Position numbers and translations under genes: made by a program. 64,000 bases of DNA, from contig WIDE01000046.1 of NCBI GenBank assembly GCA_015039315.1, positions 128,982 through 192,981 on the forward strand, given 5' to 3'. Source of the DNA: Clavulina sp. PMI_390. Taxonomy: Eukaryota; Basidiomycota; Agaricomycetes; Cantharellales; Hydnaceae. Below the pieces are notes generated by a model. That model was given only the letters and a program-made list of their open reading frames with translations, ran no database searches and was not told where the DNA came from. Positions 34,690 through 48,600 of this stretch are shown here, one piece after another; the first letter of the stretch is position 1, and every line of letters begins with the position of its first letter.

Positions 34690-36286
34690 TTAATCAACGG
34701 CCATCTCGAGCTTCAGCTTAGCGATAGCCTCAGCAGGGTTGAGGCCCTTGGGGCAGGTACGGGAGCCTGTGGGGTGAACGGAGCAGAAGTAGACCGCGGT
34801 CAGCACAGGGCGAAACAGAAGAATGAAGAAAATACGCACAGTTGAAGATGGTGTGGCAACGGTACAAGCTCATGGTGTTCTGGAGCTTCTCCTTGCGCTC
34901 GGCGGCATAGGCATCCTATAGCAGGCGCAGATACAAAAGGGTGATATGGCACGGCAGTCAGCGATTGCGAAGAAAGCACCGAGTCATCAAGCGTAAAGTA
35001 CGTACTCTCGAATCAGCGATCCATCGGTACGCCTGCATGAGGGTGGCGGGGCCCAGGTACTCATCCTGGTTCCACCAGTAGCTGGGGCATGATGTGGAGC
35101 AGCATGCGCAGAGAATGCACTCGTACATGCCATCGAGCTTCTTGCGGTCTTCCTGAGACTGCAAGAATTCACCTGTATGGCAACAGCACGGCATTAGTCC
35201 CAATCCAGCACAAACACGCTAGTATAAGTATAGTTACTGACCCTTCTCGGGTGGGTTGGGGTTTTGCAGGTACGGCTCGATAGACTTGTACTGCTTGTAG
35301 AACTGAGTCATGTCGGCTGGTATTCACGGTGCAGCCGGTCAGTTGAGGCAATTCGAGCGAGGGTCATCAATCAGCAACTTACGAACGAGATCTTTGACAA
35401 TGTACACTAGAGAGAGTAGCCAGAAGGGGTAGGAATAACGTTTGTCAGTCTAATTGCCCCTTTGCTTCGCTGTCAACCGCAGACAAGGGAAGAAACATAC
35501 TGTGGGGGAGGGGGTAGATCTTGCTGTCTTGGCCCTCGGTCCTGTCGATCCTGCACAGGCACGCAAGGGTGTTCTGACCATCGATGTTCATGGCACACGA
35601 GCCGCAAATACCCTCACGGCATGAACGGCGGAAAGTCAGAGTGGGGTCGACCTCGTTCTTAATCTTGATGAGGGCATCAAGAATCTGTTATTTTCGTCCA
35701 GGAGTCCAACGAGAACCAGCAGATACGATTGGAGGAGTGGTGTGTCCAAGTCGGAAGAGGTGGGAGTGGGGTTGGGTTAGGGAAATGGGCGCGTGAGATT
35801 CAATGTGAGTGAAGGTGGCTCGTGAATCCCTTCCGGTGAATGGGGAGTGAATCGACGTACCATAGGGCCAGTCTTGTTGAGGTCAATAGTATAGGACTGC
35901 AGCACAGGCTTCTTCTCAGGTTCATCGGGGTTCTGTAATCATACGGGCCAAGGTCGAGAATAGAGAAACGAGAGCATGGCAATGAGTATCACGATGAGCA
36001 CAAGGCGTGGGACTCGCTGTGCCCGTCGACCAAGAACAAGCCAGTGCATAATAGCGACATTGGGCAGGAATGGCTCTAGAAGACACAGAGCACAGAGTAA
36101 CCAAGCAAGGAGAAGCGCACTGACCCAGCGGTAGATCTTGAACTCCTTGAGCAGAGGCTTGCGTTCGGTCGGTGCCTCAGCTGGCGTCGCATACGCCTTT
36201 GGGGCGGTGCTTGACACCCACCGTGCTCCGACGGTCGAGCGAAGTGCCGGACGCGCTGTCGAACGCAGAAGGAATGCTGCAGACAT
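34690..36286 (-). CDS. SDHB: succinate dehydrogenase iron-sulfur subunit (complex II)
   Basis: Starts at the ATG at 36286 ([20 protein letters not shown]), with an Arg/Ser-rich mitochondrial presequence. It carries electrons from FAD to ubiquinone in complex II. The mature protein shows FKIYRW, the [2Fe-2S] ligands ([16 protein letters not shown], then LACLCRI), and the [4Fe-4S] and [3Fe-4S] ligands ([32 protein letters not shown]). It ends KLEMAVD. About seven introns. One exon is only 24 nt (35383-35406, YIVKDLV). The ubiquinone-site Pro (SCPSYWW) and His (YRCHTIF), where substitutions give carboxamide-fungicide resistance in other fungi, are both the usual residues. Confidence 0.97.
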
Positions 36287-36555
36287 GGTAAACACGGAAC
36301 TGGGAGAAACGATGAGAGCAAGCCAAACAGTCACGTGATCAGTGTGAGCGACGCACCCGTGAGAACCAGGAGGTAGAATTGCCGGAGAGCCGTGAGACCA
36401 ATCACAGCGAGCGCATATTCCACCGGAGGCTACCTCTCAAAATTCACAGCAATTTAGAGTGGGATGGGACGCGTATTGCATTATAGACTGGTAGGATTGA
36501 ATTCTATGACGAAAATCCTTGCAGAGATGAGGAATGCTATGAACCTAGCAAATCC

Positions 36556-37675
<1,120 letters not shown>

Positions 37676-37735
37676 CGCTGCGAAACTTGAGGCAAAGGAC
37701 AGAAGCTGCGCTGTGTTGGTGGTGAACGTCTGGAG
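37676..37735. promoter_or_regulatory. 60-bp gap between divergent ATGs (NAT9-like / S9 peptidase)
   Basis: Only 60 bp lie between the start codons at 37675 (-) and 37736 (+). It is G/T-rich on the plus strand with no TATA box. Transcription must start very close to the ATGs or inside the opposite gene. Confidence 0.5.
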
Positions 37736-40455
37736 ATGAACAGACTCTTCCTGTCCCGTGACTTGCCGTTCAAGCTCGTCGTGCCGAGCTACTGTCGACC
37801 AGCCCTACGCATCTATCCTCGACGGTCGCCTAATCGAGCTGCACAGTTGGCTAGATATCATTCAGGACAGTCTACTTCTTCCTCGCAATCCAAGATCGAA
37901 TCTACTCCGAAAAGCATGTCGCAGCATACACCCATGAAAGCCGCATACGGCACTTGGAAGTCCCCTATCACAGCGGATATCTTGACTCAAAAGGTGAGGT
38001 TTTATCACTCCCTGTGCTCCTATTCTTAGATGATGATGCCTGCATGGGATGTATTCCCTGCTATTCGCTTGCTGATTATTGCAATTGTAGTCAATCGGGA
38101 TCTCTGATGTCCTTGTTGATAACGGAAATGGAACAGTTTACCACACGGAGAATCGGCCATACGAAGCAGGGCGCGTCGTCCCTGTGATCTCGCGCGACGG
38201 GAAGGACGTCATCCCAGCCGAGTGGAGTGCCAGGACCGGGTATGTCATCTCGTCATGCGCACGGTACTATCCTCATATTTTTCGCTGTGGATAGTGTCCA
38301 TGAGTACGGTGGCTCCTGCACTGTAGTCCACAATGGGGTCTTCTACTTCTCCGATGGAAAGACGAGGAGACTGTTCAAGGTGACATCGCCAGGGACAGAC
38401 CCCATTGCTGTATCTCCTGGTAGGCCACACCCACTTCTTCTCTTGCTGAGGTCCCCACTAGCACTCATACCGCCACTCCCTCTTCAGACAACGGCAACTT
38501 CCGCTATGGTGCACCCACCATTCACCCTACTCATCCACATCTCATCGTTGCTGTCCTTGAAGACCACACGAAGCCATCGCCAGCCGACGTCGTGAACAAA
38601 CTCGTCTGCATCAATACCTCAACCTCGTCAATTTCTGTACTGGCTGAGGGAGCAGACTTCTATGCGTTCCCCGCCATCAGTCCTGATGGTACACACCTCG
38701 CTTTCATTCAATGGCATCATCCCAACATGCCTTGGGAGGCAACAGAGCTCCATGTAGTCAAGATTGTCGCCAACGAGGCGGACATCGAGCTCAGTGGCAA
38801 GCCTACACGCGTCTCCGCCGCTCCCAGTAGCAGTGCTGCCGCGGCGGAGGAGAGCATCTCGAACCCAGTTTGGATCTCTTCGGAAAGCCTCGTGTTCCTA
38901 TCTGACGTGTCTGGTTTCTGGAATCCATGGGTCTATAGCCTTTCAAGCGACGCGGCTCGCTCACTGCTCAACGCGCCCCTGGGCGTAGATTTCTCGGAAC
39001 CTGACTGGTACCTCGGAGACTATCGTGTTGCTGTGCTGACGCCCGAGATACTTGTGGTGGCCCCAATATTGAATGGAAAAACGCGATTGAGCCTTTTGAT
39101 TGTCAAGACTGGGGAGGTCCTACCTGTGGCAGATGGGGAGCGGTATGTGTATGTGGAGAGGATGAAGCGGGTGAGCGAAACCGAGGTGGTTTTTGTGGGT
39201 GTCGAGGATGCAGTGGCATCTGCTCTCGTGTCTATGAAGATCTCTGCTCTTCCTGAGGCTGGGACCACGGTTATGACCGCGACTACGACAGTCTCTGCGG
39301 CTTTCACTACGCTGAAGGCTACATCGGACCTCACCTCGCAATTCCCAGCGGGCCTCATTTCTCCTGAACTCCCTATCGCCCTTCCTAATCCGGACCCGGA
39401 GCACCCTCTGCACGTGCTGCTTGCCCTGCCGAAGAATCCTGACTACGATGACGCTGGGAAAGGAGATGGCGAAAAGCCACCATGTGTGGTCCTTGTACAC
39501 GGTGGTCCTACAGGAAGGGCAGTGCCAGGTCTGAAGTGGCTCACACAATACTTCACATCAAGGGGATGGGCATTGTGAGTTTCGTCTCTCTAATACAGAC
39601 TCTTGCTCTCCAATTAACGTCCTAATCTCTTATCCCTCCTTCCTGATTGTTTCACCCTTCATCCATTTGCAAATAATAGCTGCAGCGTCAACTATAGCGG
39701 TTCCTCTGGATACGGGCGTGCGTACCGTGATGCTCTTCGCGGACAATGGGGCGTCGTCGATGTGCGCGACTGCACCAATTCCGTGCGCCTCCTTGCCGAG
39801 AGTGGCCGAATCGACGGCGCACGAGCAGCGATCCGTGGTGGCTCGTCGGGCGGTTATACGGTCCTCCAGGCGTTAGTAGATGAGGACGCTAAGCGGAGGG
39901 AGGTATGGAGCGCTGGAGCGAGCTTGTATGGAATCTCGGATCTCAAGGCTTTGGCTGAGGAAACCCACAAGTTCGAGAGGTCTGGATCAATCTTTGACTC
40001 ACTTCCTCCGTTGGGTTCTGACGTTCTACTTGTCTATAGTCAATACGGCTTCAGGCTCATTGGCGGTACCATGGAAGAGGTGCCTCAGATCTATCATGAG
40101 CGCAGTCCTGTCCACTTTGCCGAACGCATCACAGCTCCTCTCCTCGTATGTGTCTTATCAATCAGCGCTTATGTATCCGGCATATTAAGTTCTCACCATC
40201 ATATACCCTCGTTGGTAGATACTGCAAGGTTCTGAAGACCATGTGGTCCCACCGAACCAGGCGGAGATGATTGTCACCAAGATCAAGGAACGGCTTGCGG
40301 AAAGTGGAGAGTCAGAGGCGATAGAGAAAAAGGTGAAGTATATTGTCTTTGAGGGAGAGGGCCACGGGTGGCGGAAGAGCGAGAATGTTAAGCGAGGTAT
40401 GGAAGAGGAGCTGGGCTGGTACGAACGGGTTTTCGGATTGGGTATCATTGAATAG
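37736..40455 (+). CDS. S9 family (prolyl oligopeptidase-like) serine peptidase
   Basis: Acylaminoacyl-peptidase/DPP-like S9 enzyme that would cleave short peptides. The beta-propeller part shows GISDVLVDNGNGTVYHTENR, GVHEYGGSCTVVHNG, FYFSDGKTRRLF and FPAISPDGTHLAFIQWHHP. The alpha/beta-hydrolase part shows VLVHGGPTGRA, CSVNYSGSSGYGRAYRDALR, the nucleophile elbow GGSSGGYT, the Asp loop GSEDHVVPPNQAEM and the His loop FEGEGHGWRKSENV. The triad is therefore complete. The ATG at 37736 gives an Arg-rich extension (LRIYPRRSPNRAAQLARY) like a mitochondrial presequence. A second ATG at 37916 (MSQHTPMKAAYGTWKS) begins the conserved enzyme, so dual targeting is possible. About five introns. A decayed copy lies at 50.8-52.0 kb. 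Confidence 0.92.
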
Positions 40456-40888
40456 TTTAGCAGCGAGGGTAATTCTACAAAAAAAAAACTTGTTATAACC
40501 TACGGATCCCCTCGTTCAAGCTATGTATGCTCACCTCCGTGCACAGCGAGAGAATGCGGAGCATTTTGCGAGCAGCCATCTAGATCAAGGGAAACTCTCA
40601 GCACTGATCTCGATTGTGAATACGTTCATGAACTGAGGACTATGTGCCTCAGAGACTAGCAAGATAGTCTACAAATCATATTAAAAGGAGTCTGGGTATC
40701 GAGGCCATTTTGTACCGAATGAGTAAATAAGTATATGATGGAATTCATACTTGCATGTTTCATCGCCCCTTCGGGAAGACACTGGAGGTTGAAACATAGA
40801 AATTTGATATTCTATATCACAGAGCCCTATTTAGCTGAGTGAATACAAGTGGATGGGACGGAGCCTACTCACCACGCCCAGAACTCTG
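40456..40888. other. 3' intergenic region between convergent genes
   Basis: About 430 bp between the S9 peptidase stop and the stop of the next minus-strand gene. There is a run of nine A at about 40480. No gene was recognised. Confidence 0.4.
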
Positions 40889-43800
40889 TCACAATACGGT
40901 GATTTTGGCCTCTTCACAGGCCTCGAATTCGGGCAGGCGATGCGACGCAAAAACAAGAGTCTCTACAAGCTTGTCAAGCTCAGCCTCGAATTTAAGAGGA
41001 AGGAAGGTGGAGAAGGGATCGATCACAAATCGTTTGTTAAGTGTGGCGCCCTAGATACTCAAGTATTCATTAGCAATTGACAAACCAGTGAGGTCAAGTC
41101 CACGGGGCCGGGGGGAGGTTGAGACAGTTAGCAAGCCATTATTTAATATGATCCCCATTGCTCACCTGCACGTTTTCCACGCGCACATCGTAGACGAGAG
41201 CATCTGTGAGGAACCAAAATTTATCGCCAAAGTATTTCTGTAAGTACGCTTGACGTTTTCCGGAGGGTATGGGCTTGTTTTCGGCGGGTTCGCCCTCATG
41301 AAGGGTACTAGAGGTAATGGCGCTGGTATTTTGCTCAGTTGATTGTGGCCAGTTGACTTCATTTTCTTCCATCTCCGAAACTGCGCTGCTTAGGTCCTTG
41401 ACGAGGGTCTCAACCGAAGAGGTCACCCGAATTCGAAAGGCCCTCGCATCCTGCTCCAGTTTCGCTTTCTCTGCCGCGCTTGGTTTTACGCCAGTGCTTG
41501 GCGGGAGATCGTACCTGTATCCAGAACTGGAAGCGGAAAATGCTGCTGGCCCAAATTTCGCCCCCTCTATAGCATCTGAGATGCGATAGCTTTGCATCCT
41601 CGCGATATTCTTCACCGAAGCCTCAGGACTATTCACAATTTTGATGGGAAGCGGAGACCTGAGCAAGTGACATGGTGTAAAGAGTTAATTGGCTAATCTC
41701 ACCGCATCATAAAAGTATTAGCCTCTTTCGTTCCAAATATTATGTTTGCCTTTTCCTGAGGGCCATACTGTTCTGCCGGGTCATTGAAACTTAAAGTCCC
41801 ATACGAATGAGCAGATCGGTGGAGCCACTACATATATTGAAATCAGGAATTAAGCCTCATGAGTTCAATGTAACATCCCTTGAGGCAGCGCACATACCTC
41901 AGCCTGATTACTCCAATCCGAGCTCTTTGGAGATTCCAAAGGCTGTGAAAACTTCAAGCCTTGTGTAGAGTCGTTGATAGGCTCTGGTTGCACCTCTGTG
42001 GGCAGATCTGCCTTCTCCTTCGGCGGATTGGGTTCCCAACCGAACTCTCGCGCCAGCTGGTTGATGACTTCATGATACCGCAGAGGACGCAGAAAGGTGA
42101 GATAGTAACTTACCACGGTGGCACTAATCTTCATTAGCTGCTGTTGGCTCTTCTGACGTTCTCTCCTCAAGTAAGAGTTGAGGTGAGCAACCGAGATTTT
42201 AGTGTGAGTTTCTGTATTGGACAGCGTCGGTGGTTTCACGGTCATCAACGTGCTGACTTTCCGGACCCCTAGAGGAGACGGAAATTGACGAAAACCCTTG
42301 TGCCGCCCAAATTGTCGCAGGATATCGATTCCGTCCGCCGTGGTATAAGTGCGATAGAAGTTGAGAAGATGAGCACCCACTAAGTGATATCCCTGTTTTT
42401 CACTTTCGCCAGGGTCGATGATTGTGATGACCGGCCGTAGATCGCAATGTCGTAGAGCGACACGAGCCAGGGCAGCTAACTGGGTTTTTGAGACCGAACC
42501 TGAGCATTCAAGGAAAAGTTTAAGGGTTGGCGAGTAACCCGTTCGCCGCAGATTTGAATCCCAGTATCGCGTGCTGGGGTCGTATTTAGCTCTGATAGGT
42601 AGACAAGCATACTCGGCTATCTCTTTTCAAGTACAAGATGATGAGCGTGCTATTTTTTTGAGATCTTTCAGAGAGTGGCGTACTTATCCATTGTTGAAAT
42701 TGACCCCACGCTCGGCGTAAGTCCTCCCCCTCCTCCTCTGTCGTGAGTACGTCGGGCTTTTTTATTTCCTCCACTGGAGAATGTTAGAAGGAGCGTATGA
42801 ATATGTTGAAGTGTGTACCGTACCAAAAGCAACAGAAGCTCGTTTGGGTGGTGGTTTGGTGAAGTAATCTGGATCTGTGGGTATTACTATTTTCCTGGGG
42901 CTGGCAGACACCATGCCGCTTGCAGGATCTCTTGTGAAGGGTGAACCATCGCTCCCTAGGAGGGCAAGGCCCTGCACAGTGGATGTTGGGCCAGAAGATC
43001 CAATAAACAGGGGCGATGAGACTGAGAGACTTACACGAAGAGTGTCGTCCTCTGTGTCAGAGACTCTTTTTGCTCCACGACCGTGAACTCGCTCCTAATC
43101 ATATAATCGAAAAAAGAATCAGCTGAATCTGTATATAGTGGTCTGGGATGTATTCACGCTATCGCCCTCTTTTAAGTCCCGCATAATCCAGTCCCTTTGA
43201 TAGATATCGAGTAATTTCTTGTCCTGATCTGCCTCAGTGGCGCCGCCGTCTGGAACTAGTCGGCGCTTGAGATTATCCAAGGTCATATAAAGGTCCTTCT
43301 TGACGCGAACGTATCGTTTGGAGTTGTCAGGATCCGCTGTTCGGCGATATAAGAGAAGGTCGAAGGAGAATGTTGTCGGTTCTGGTGATCGTCTCGACTT
43401 CTCGCCCACGAGCGTTTTATAGAGACCAGGGGTTATCCGCTGCCGACCCTTAAACCGAGCAGCCACCTCAAGAAGACGAGTTTCATCAAGCGGCAGAAAC
43501 TCTATTGCCAAATCAGTGATAGCCACGGGTGGGACTGATTGCTACCGACCTGTAGATGCCATTTCTTCCTCTCTTCCCTCACCATCTCCCTCATTATCCT
43601 CATTTTCTGGCGATGTCGACGTGCAACGCCCTCGTGAGCGTACAGGAGAGACGATACTATGGCTCTATACTCACCAGTACCGTCGCTTTTTGGGAGCTCA
43701 TCTTAAATGTGAAGAGAATTGAAGTTGGAAATCAATGGATGAGAAAATATTCGCAGACGTCGAAAGTTGGTATTCTGATAAAGAGAGAAGTTACCTAGTA

Positions 43801-44823
43801 AATGGTTGAGGGTTTCAGAGCCAGCTAGAAGCAGATAATACTGGTAAGAGGTATCAAGCGAATGATATAAACGATTGAGCCTACCGTGATCCAAGCCGAG
43901 TTTCACGAATCCGGAGTCGAGATCTAGCTCTTTAGCCTCCGTAATCACTGGGGTGTTTTGACAAAGATACAGCCGCCATTGATGGATTGATCGAAAAATG
44001 TCAATGAAGGATCACGATTCATAACATGCTGAGCAAGTGTTGGATCTTACGTCGCTTTTTTGGCGAGATTTCCATTTCCATTTCAGATCCATCATCTGCC
44101 GCAAAATAATATTATGAGGTAGAGCATCTGAGTGGGTGTCTGAGCGCTGGTAAAACGTACCTTCCTTGGCGACAACCTCCTCTAGCATGTTCGTATCCTC
44201 GGCTGCCAGCGATAGTACGAGTTAATCCTGAATCACATGGATTACCAACGAAATCGACGCACGGGGCGGGCCGGCTGGTTGCTCTACATAATCTATGTAG
44301 TATATCAGATTACTCATGGAGGAAATATAGAGGCTGATTAGACAACACTAACTCTGATATCGTTCGAACGTGGGTCCCAAGTTTTTCATAAAGTTGGTAT
44401 TACTCAATCCTACAGGTGGTGGAGAGGTAAGAATCGAGATGAGAACCCAACGCCGAGCAATGCACCTGAGATGATGGGCGCCATCGCCAAGGCGAAGCTT
44501 GGGAAACCAATAATCATTAGTACCATTCATAGGAGAAATGTACGACTCACGACTCGTGGTCTGTCCCAATGCTGGCACTTCGGAGCTTCTGTCTGGGAGG
44601 TTGGACTCAGTAGGATGTAATAGGCGACAGACGATCGGCGGTTGTTTACTGTTTTCGGGGGTCGCCTGTGATAACAGCTGGTAGATACAGGAGGAAGGTT
44701 GACTTTATGGCCAATAGCGATGAGGTGCAAGAACGTATACAGCATACCCTCAGAGCCGAAAGCACCCGTAGGCATTCCTCGGCCTTGCTTGTGGTCAGGC
44801 GTCTGGTAGTCCTCTGTGTCCAT
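40889..44823 (-). CDS. large many-exon protein, family not recognised
   Basis: I infer one gene from the ATG at 44823 (MDTEDYQTPDHKQGRGMPTG) to TGA at 40889, with about 12-14 exons and introns of ~50-90 bp. Readable blocks include KLRLGDGAHHLRCIARRWVL, EMEMEISPKKR, ETRLLEVAARFKGRQRITPG, FSFDLLLYRRTAD, KRYVRVKKDLYMTLDNLKRR, VGAHLLNFYRTYTTADGIDI, LGVRKVSTLMTVKPPTLS, KISATVVSYYLTFLRPLRYH, HSYGTLSFNDPAEQYGPQEK, KYFGDKFWFLTDALVYDV and, on a last exon at 40889-41056, NKRFVIDPFSTFLPLKFEAE. It is rich in charged and Ser residues, with a basic PKKR cluster suggesting a nuclear protein. It has no membrane span. The exon chain between 44150 and 44350 is uncertain, and this could be two genes. Confidence 0.5.
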
Positions 44824-45619
44824 TGTAGGCGCTGAAATGGAGGAAGCAGGAGCAGCAGCGAGATAGTTGGTCGTTCGTCGTGGTGAGCCTCATGCATACT
44901 TATCCTTTGAAAAGCCTGGAGGCTTAGTAACATGATCCACATTCGGCAGTCCGGCTAGCAACAAGGCACGGATACGAACATAGAATACATGGGAACACTC
45001 ATACTCAAGAAGATTTGTTGAGCTTTGTCACAAAACGCGCGGAGGAAAATCGCCTGACAGCAGGGAACAATTCGGGTCGAGCGACTGGCAAGTTGTGGAT
45101 CACGCGGCGTTTATTGCGAGAATACACATGCTGCCGCCACGTAGATAATCAGGAGCCACGGCTGAGTGTCTCCACAGCGGATACGAACCCCGTCGGATCG
45201 ATCCTGCCTTTGAGCCCAATGGCGAAATCAAGTGGAATAGATGCACCCAAAGGCCGCACGGTTCTACCAACAACAACAGCATCAACAGGTAGACACAGAC
45301 AGCAACAAGGACGAGATCCACCTTGCGACTTATCCGGCTTCTGGCAAATCTCTCGCTCTCGTTGCCGGCATTCGATTTTTTCTGTTGCACCTAAGCGGAA
45401 GAAATGCAGGCACCGGACTTTTGGTTGCGACCTAGAGCTCTGAATTTGAGTATGGAACTTTGTCTCCTGCATTTCTTCCAAGCTGAATGTCAAGACTTGT
45501 GGCGTAACTCCCAGATTACCCCAGCTATTCGTCTTAGCGGGTCCTCCTCCCCATCTCCCTCCACTTAACTGCCCCAGCGCGATCACTTCCCATCACTCAC
45601 GCCTGCAGTCAGAAACACA
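44824..45619. other. divergent intergenic region
   Basis: About 800 bp between the ATG of the many-exon gene (-) and the ATG of the beta-rich protein gene (+). Open frames here on both strands (for example 45015-45443) show no protein-like composition. A CAA/CAG-rich patch lies at 45265-45310. Confidence 0.35.
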
Positions 45620-48600
45620 ATGATACAGAAGACTACCATCGCCCTCTTCGGCCTGGAGAAACTCCAAGCCGATATGGTGTCCTATGAGGGTCCCGTGAAT
45701 GATCGCGTCGTCACCCGTGGCGGGCCTCCAGCCTTTGACGTGGTCGTTCTCAAACAGTCCCTTCGACTTTCAACGCTCATACCTGATCTCGAAGGCACTA
45801 CATTCAACCAGCTAATGCTACAAGATGTGGTTTTATCCCGCCAGGTATGGATGTGGTGGCATTCTATAAATCTCTCCGTGAGGATCGTGCTGACTTCTTG
45901 ATTGTTTCAGAACTTCTCTATGCCGGGCGGGCGGAGTGTGGGTCTCCACTTCAATGGCGTTCTCACCATCGATAAGACGTCTGGTGACCTCCACGCTCTA
46001 ATTTCCGACGTCTTAGGATGCAAAGACCCGAGGTTGGAGCTATACTGTGGTCTGGGATATGTCGACTCGTGGGCGCAACGACCTCGTATCTCAAGCTTCA
46101 CCCTCCAAGGCACCCTTCCGAACATCAGCATTGGCGATAAGTTCAAACTTACATCTATTGGACTCAAAATATATGCATTTGAGACCTCAGCAGTGTCTGC
46201 TCGCGGCACAATGGATAAACTCAAGATGGGTGTTGGATTTGGGGTGTTCGGCACAATGAGCATCTCCGTTCATTCATGGGACCATCCTATTGAGGTCGAG
46301 TTTGCTATTGAAAAGATGGCATCCTTGATTGAGTTATCTACAACAGCACACTTGGAGTGGAAGAATGCGTTCGGGGTTAGTGGGTTGACAGTACGTGATC
46401 GGTCTACAAGCTTATCAGTTTTTGGATGGCACTGACGTAGGTGCACGATCTCTGTAGCTCAACGATGTCTCTCTTGGGGCCACGATTGACCTCGATCAAC
46501 CACTCTCGAGACAGACGTTCGAGATCGGCGCTTCATTCACGTTTGGCAAGACCAAGGTCTCGCTGGATGGCTCGTTTTCTCTTGGTGGGGAATTTACACT
46601 CGAGGCTGAAGTTCAAGAGCTCACTTGGGGCGATATCGAGCTCCTATACTATGAACTCTTTCAGGAAAAGCTTCCTCATCCCCCGTTTGATGTCAAGCTG
46701 CGACGGGGGACCCTGGTCATATCAAGCACAGGCTTCAGCTTAAGCGTAGATCACCTCGAGATTGGCGATTACCCTCCTACTAGCGGAACCATTGCACTAC
46801 ATTCTACTGGTATTCAAGTGAAAGCAGCCGTTGATGGTGACGCACTCGACGTCGGTGATTTTTCCATTTCCAAACCTCAGCTTGGCTTGACTTCCTCTCG
46901 TGCGAATGGAAAAGCTGCGTTGGATTTAATCATATCAGGCAACATAAACTGGAACGGTTTCACCATCAGTGTCTCTGCCCATGTATACCCGTCACCGGAC
47001 GGTGATGGGAAGCACGAGCACACAATATGTGGAGCATTTGTGCTTGACGATCCCAACGCTGGCTTACGTTTCGACCGCTTAATCGAAGAGCTCGAAGGCA
47101 CCGGATTTGGCCGCGTGACGCTTGATGGCGCTGCCATCGTTTATGCTTCGCATGAAAAAGCTGTTCTTCCAGAGACGATGAAAATACCATACGAGGTCCG
47201 AAAAGGTGCGTCTCATGACACTTAGCCCGAAAATATCTAATTTTGACCTCTCAACCCACACTCTCAAGGGTTTTACATCTGCGCCAAAATTGGGCATCTT
47301 GATGCCATCGCCCCATTCTTCGATGGCTCCCCCAATCTATTCCTTTCGGCTCAATGGTCTAGTGGAAACGGTTTCCTGGTCAGCATCCAAGCTAATGATC
47401 TCGCCATCGATTTTGGGGACGATGACTTCATCTCCGAGCCACTTAAATTCGACCTTGTTCTCGGCTCTTCCCCAATCATTCGAGCTTCGTGCGGTCTGAA
47501 GCTCATGCTGAAGGGTCAGGAACCCCTCATATTCCGTCTAGCCGCGTCATTACAACCTGCTGGTGGCGAACTTGATCTTTCGGCATCAATGCTTGAGATG
47601 TGGACGAATCCATTCGGTATTAGCCCGCATCTGCAGATTGGAAACCTCAAGCTGACTTTCAAGCTTGTTGGTGGGGCTCCAAAGGCGATCATAGTGGCTG
47701 GTAAAGTTAAGATCAAGGATTCTAGTATCGATGCCGTCTTTGGGAAAGGGGCCACTCCAGATCGTAAGAATCATTATTTTGAGCTTATGCGTATAGTCCT
47801 CAGCCCAATACATCCATCAGAAACATTTGTCAAGCTTCACTTGGAAAATATTGGTCCTAAGAAAATGGTCGACATAGCAAAAGTGATTCTTAATTTCGAT
47901 TTGCCTGAGGTAAGTTAACTCTCCTTTCTACGCTTGCTCCTTTCTGAGATTCTAGAGATCCCTTCTAATATGTTCCAAGCCCCCTGAGGTGTACTCTTTT
48001 CAAGTTGCGGATCTCTATGTTTGCCCACATAACATTCAAATAGATGGACAGCCTTACAACAGAGGAATGTCGTTCCGGTAAGCTTAAACTGCTTGGTCAC
48101 GATGTTCTGTGCTTATAATTCTGATGATCACCAGTGCGGACATGACCCTATTTGGGAAAAAAGTAATGGCTCATGTTGAGCTTAGCGATGCTGGGTTTTT
48201 GATCGAAGGCGAAGTGGAGCCTTTCTCAATTGGGCCCCTTGCTATCTCGGGTACTACTGGGAATGCTGCCCTGCTCCGTCTCCACATATTCAAAGACAGA
48301 CAGTCGGGGAAATTTGATGGGTCCTTATCCTTGGGGAAAATCCTCAAGGCTGAAGTTTATTGCAGCTTCTCGCTCCAACCCCGACTTTCATTCGATTTCT
48401 CATTCAAAATTGCTATGTTCGGTGAATTGCTTGTCATTAATGTGTTTGCCCGCTCCTTGCGACCCCTTGAAGCGTCAAGTTGTGATATCTCACAACAGCG
48501 CTACTGGCTCCATGCAGACTTCGAGCAGCACTTGATATCCCACATCCGCGACTCGATATATCAAAGCCTCAAGCAATGCGCTGAAGGCCTCCAGGCTAAA

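Noticed and set aside
45015..45443. 142-codon open frame upstream of the beta-rich gene
   Set aside because: No splice support, Cys/Arg/Thr-rich composition, and equally long frames on the other strand. Probably chance.
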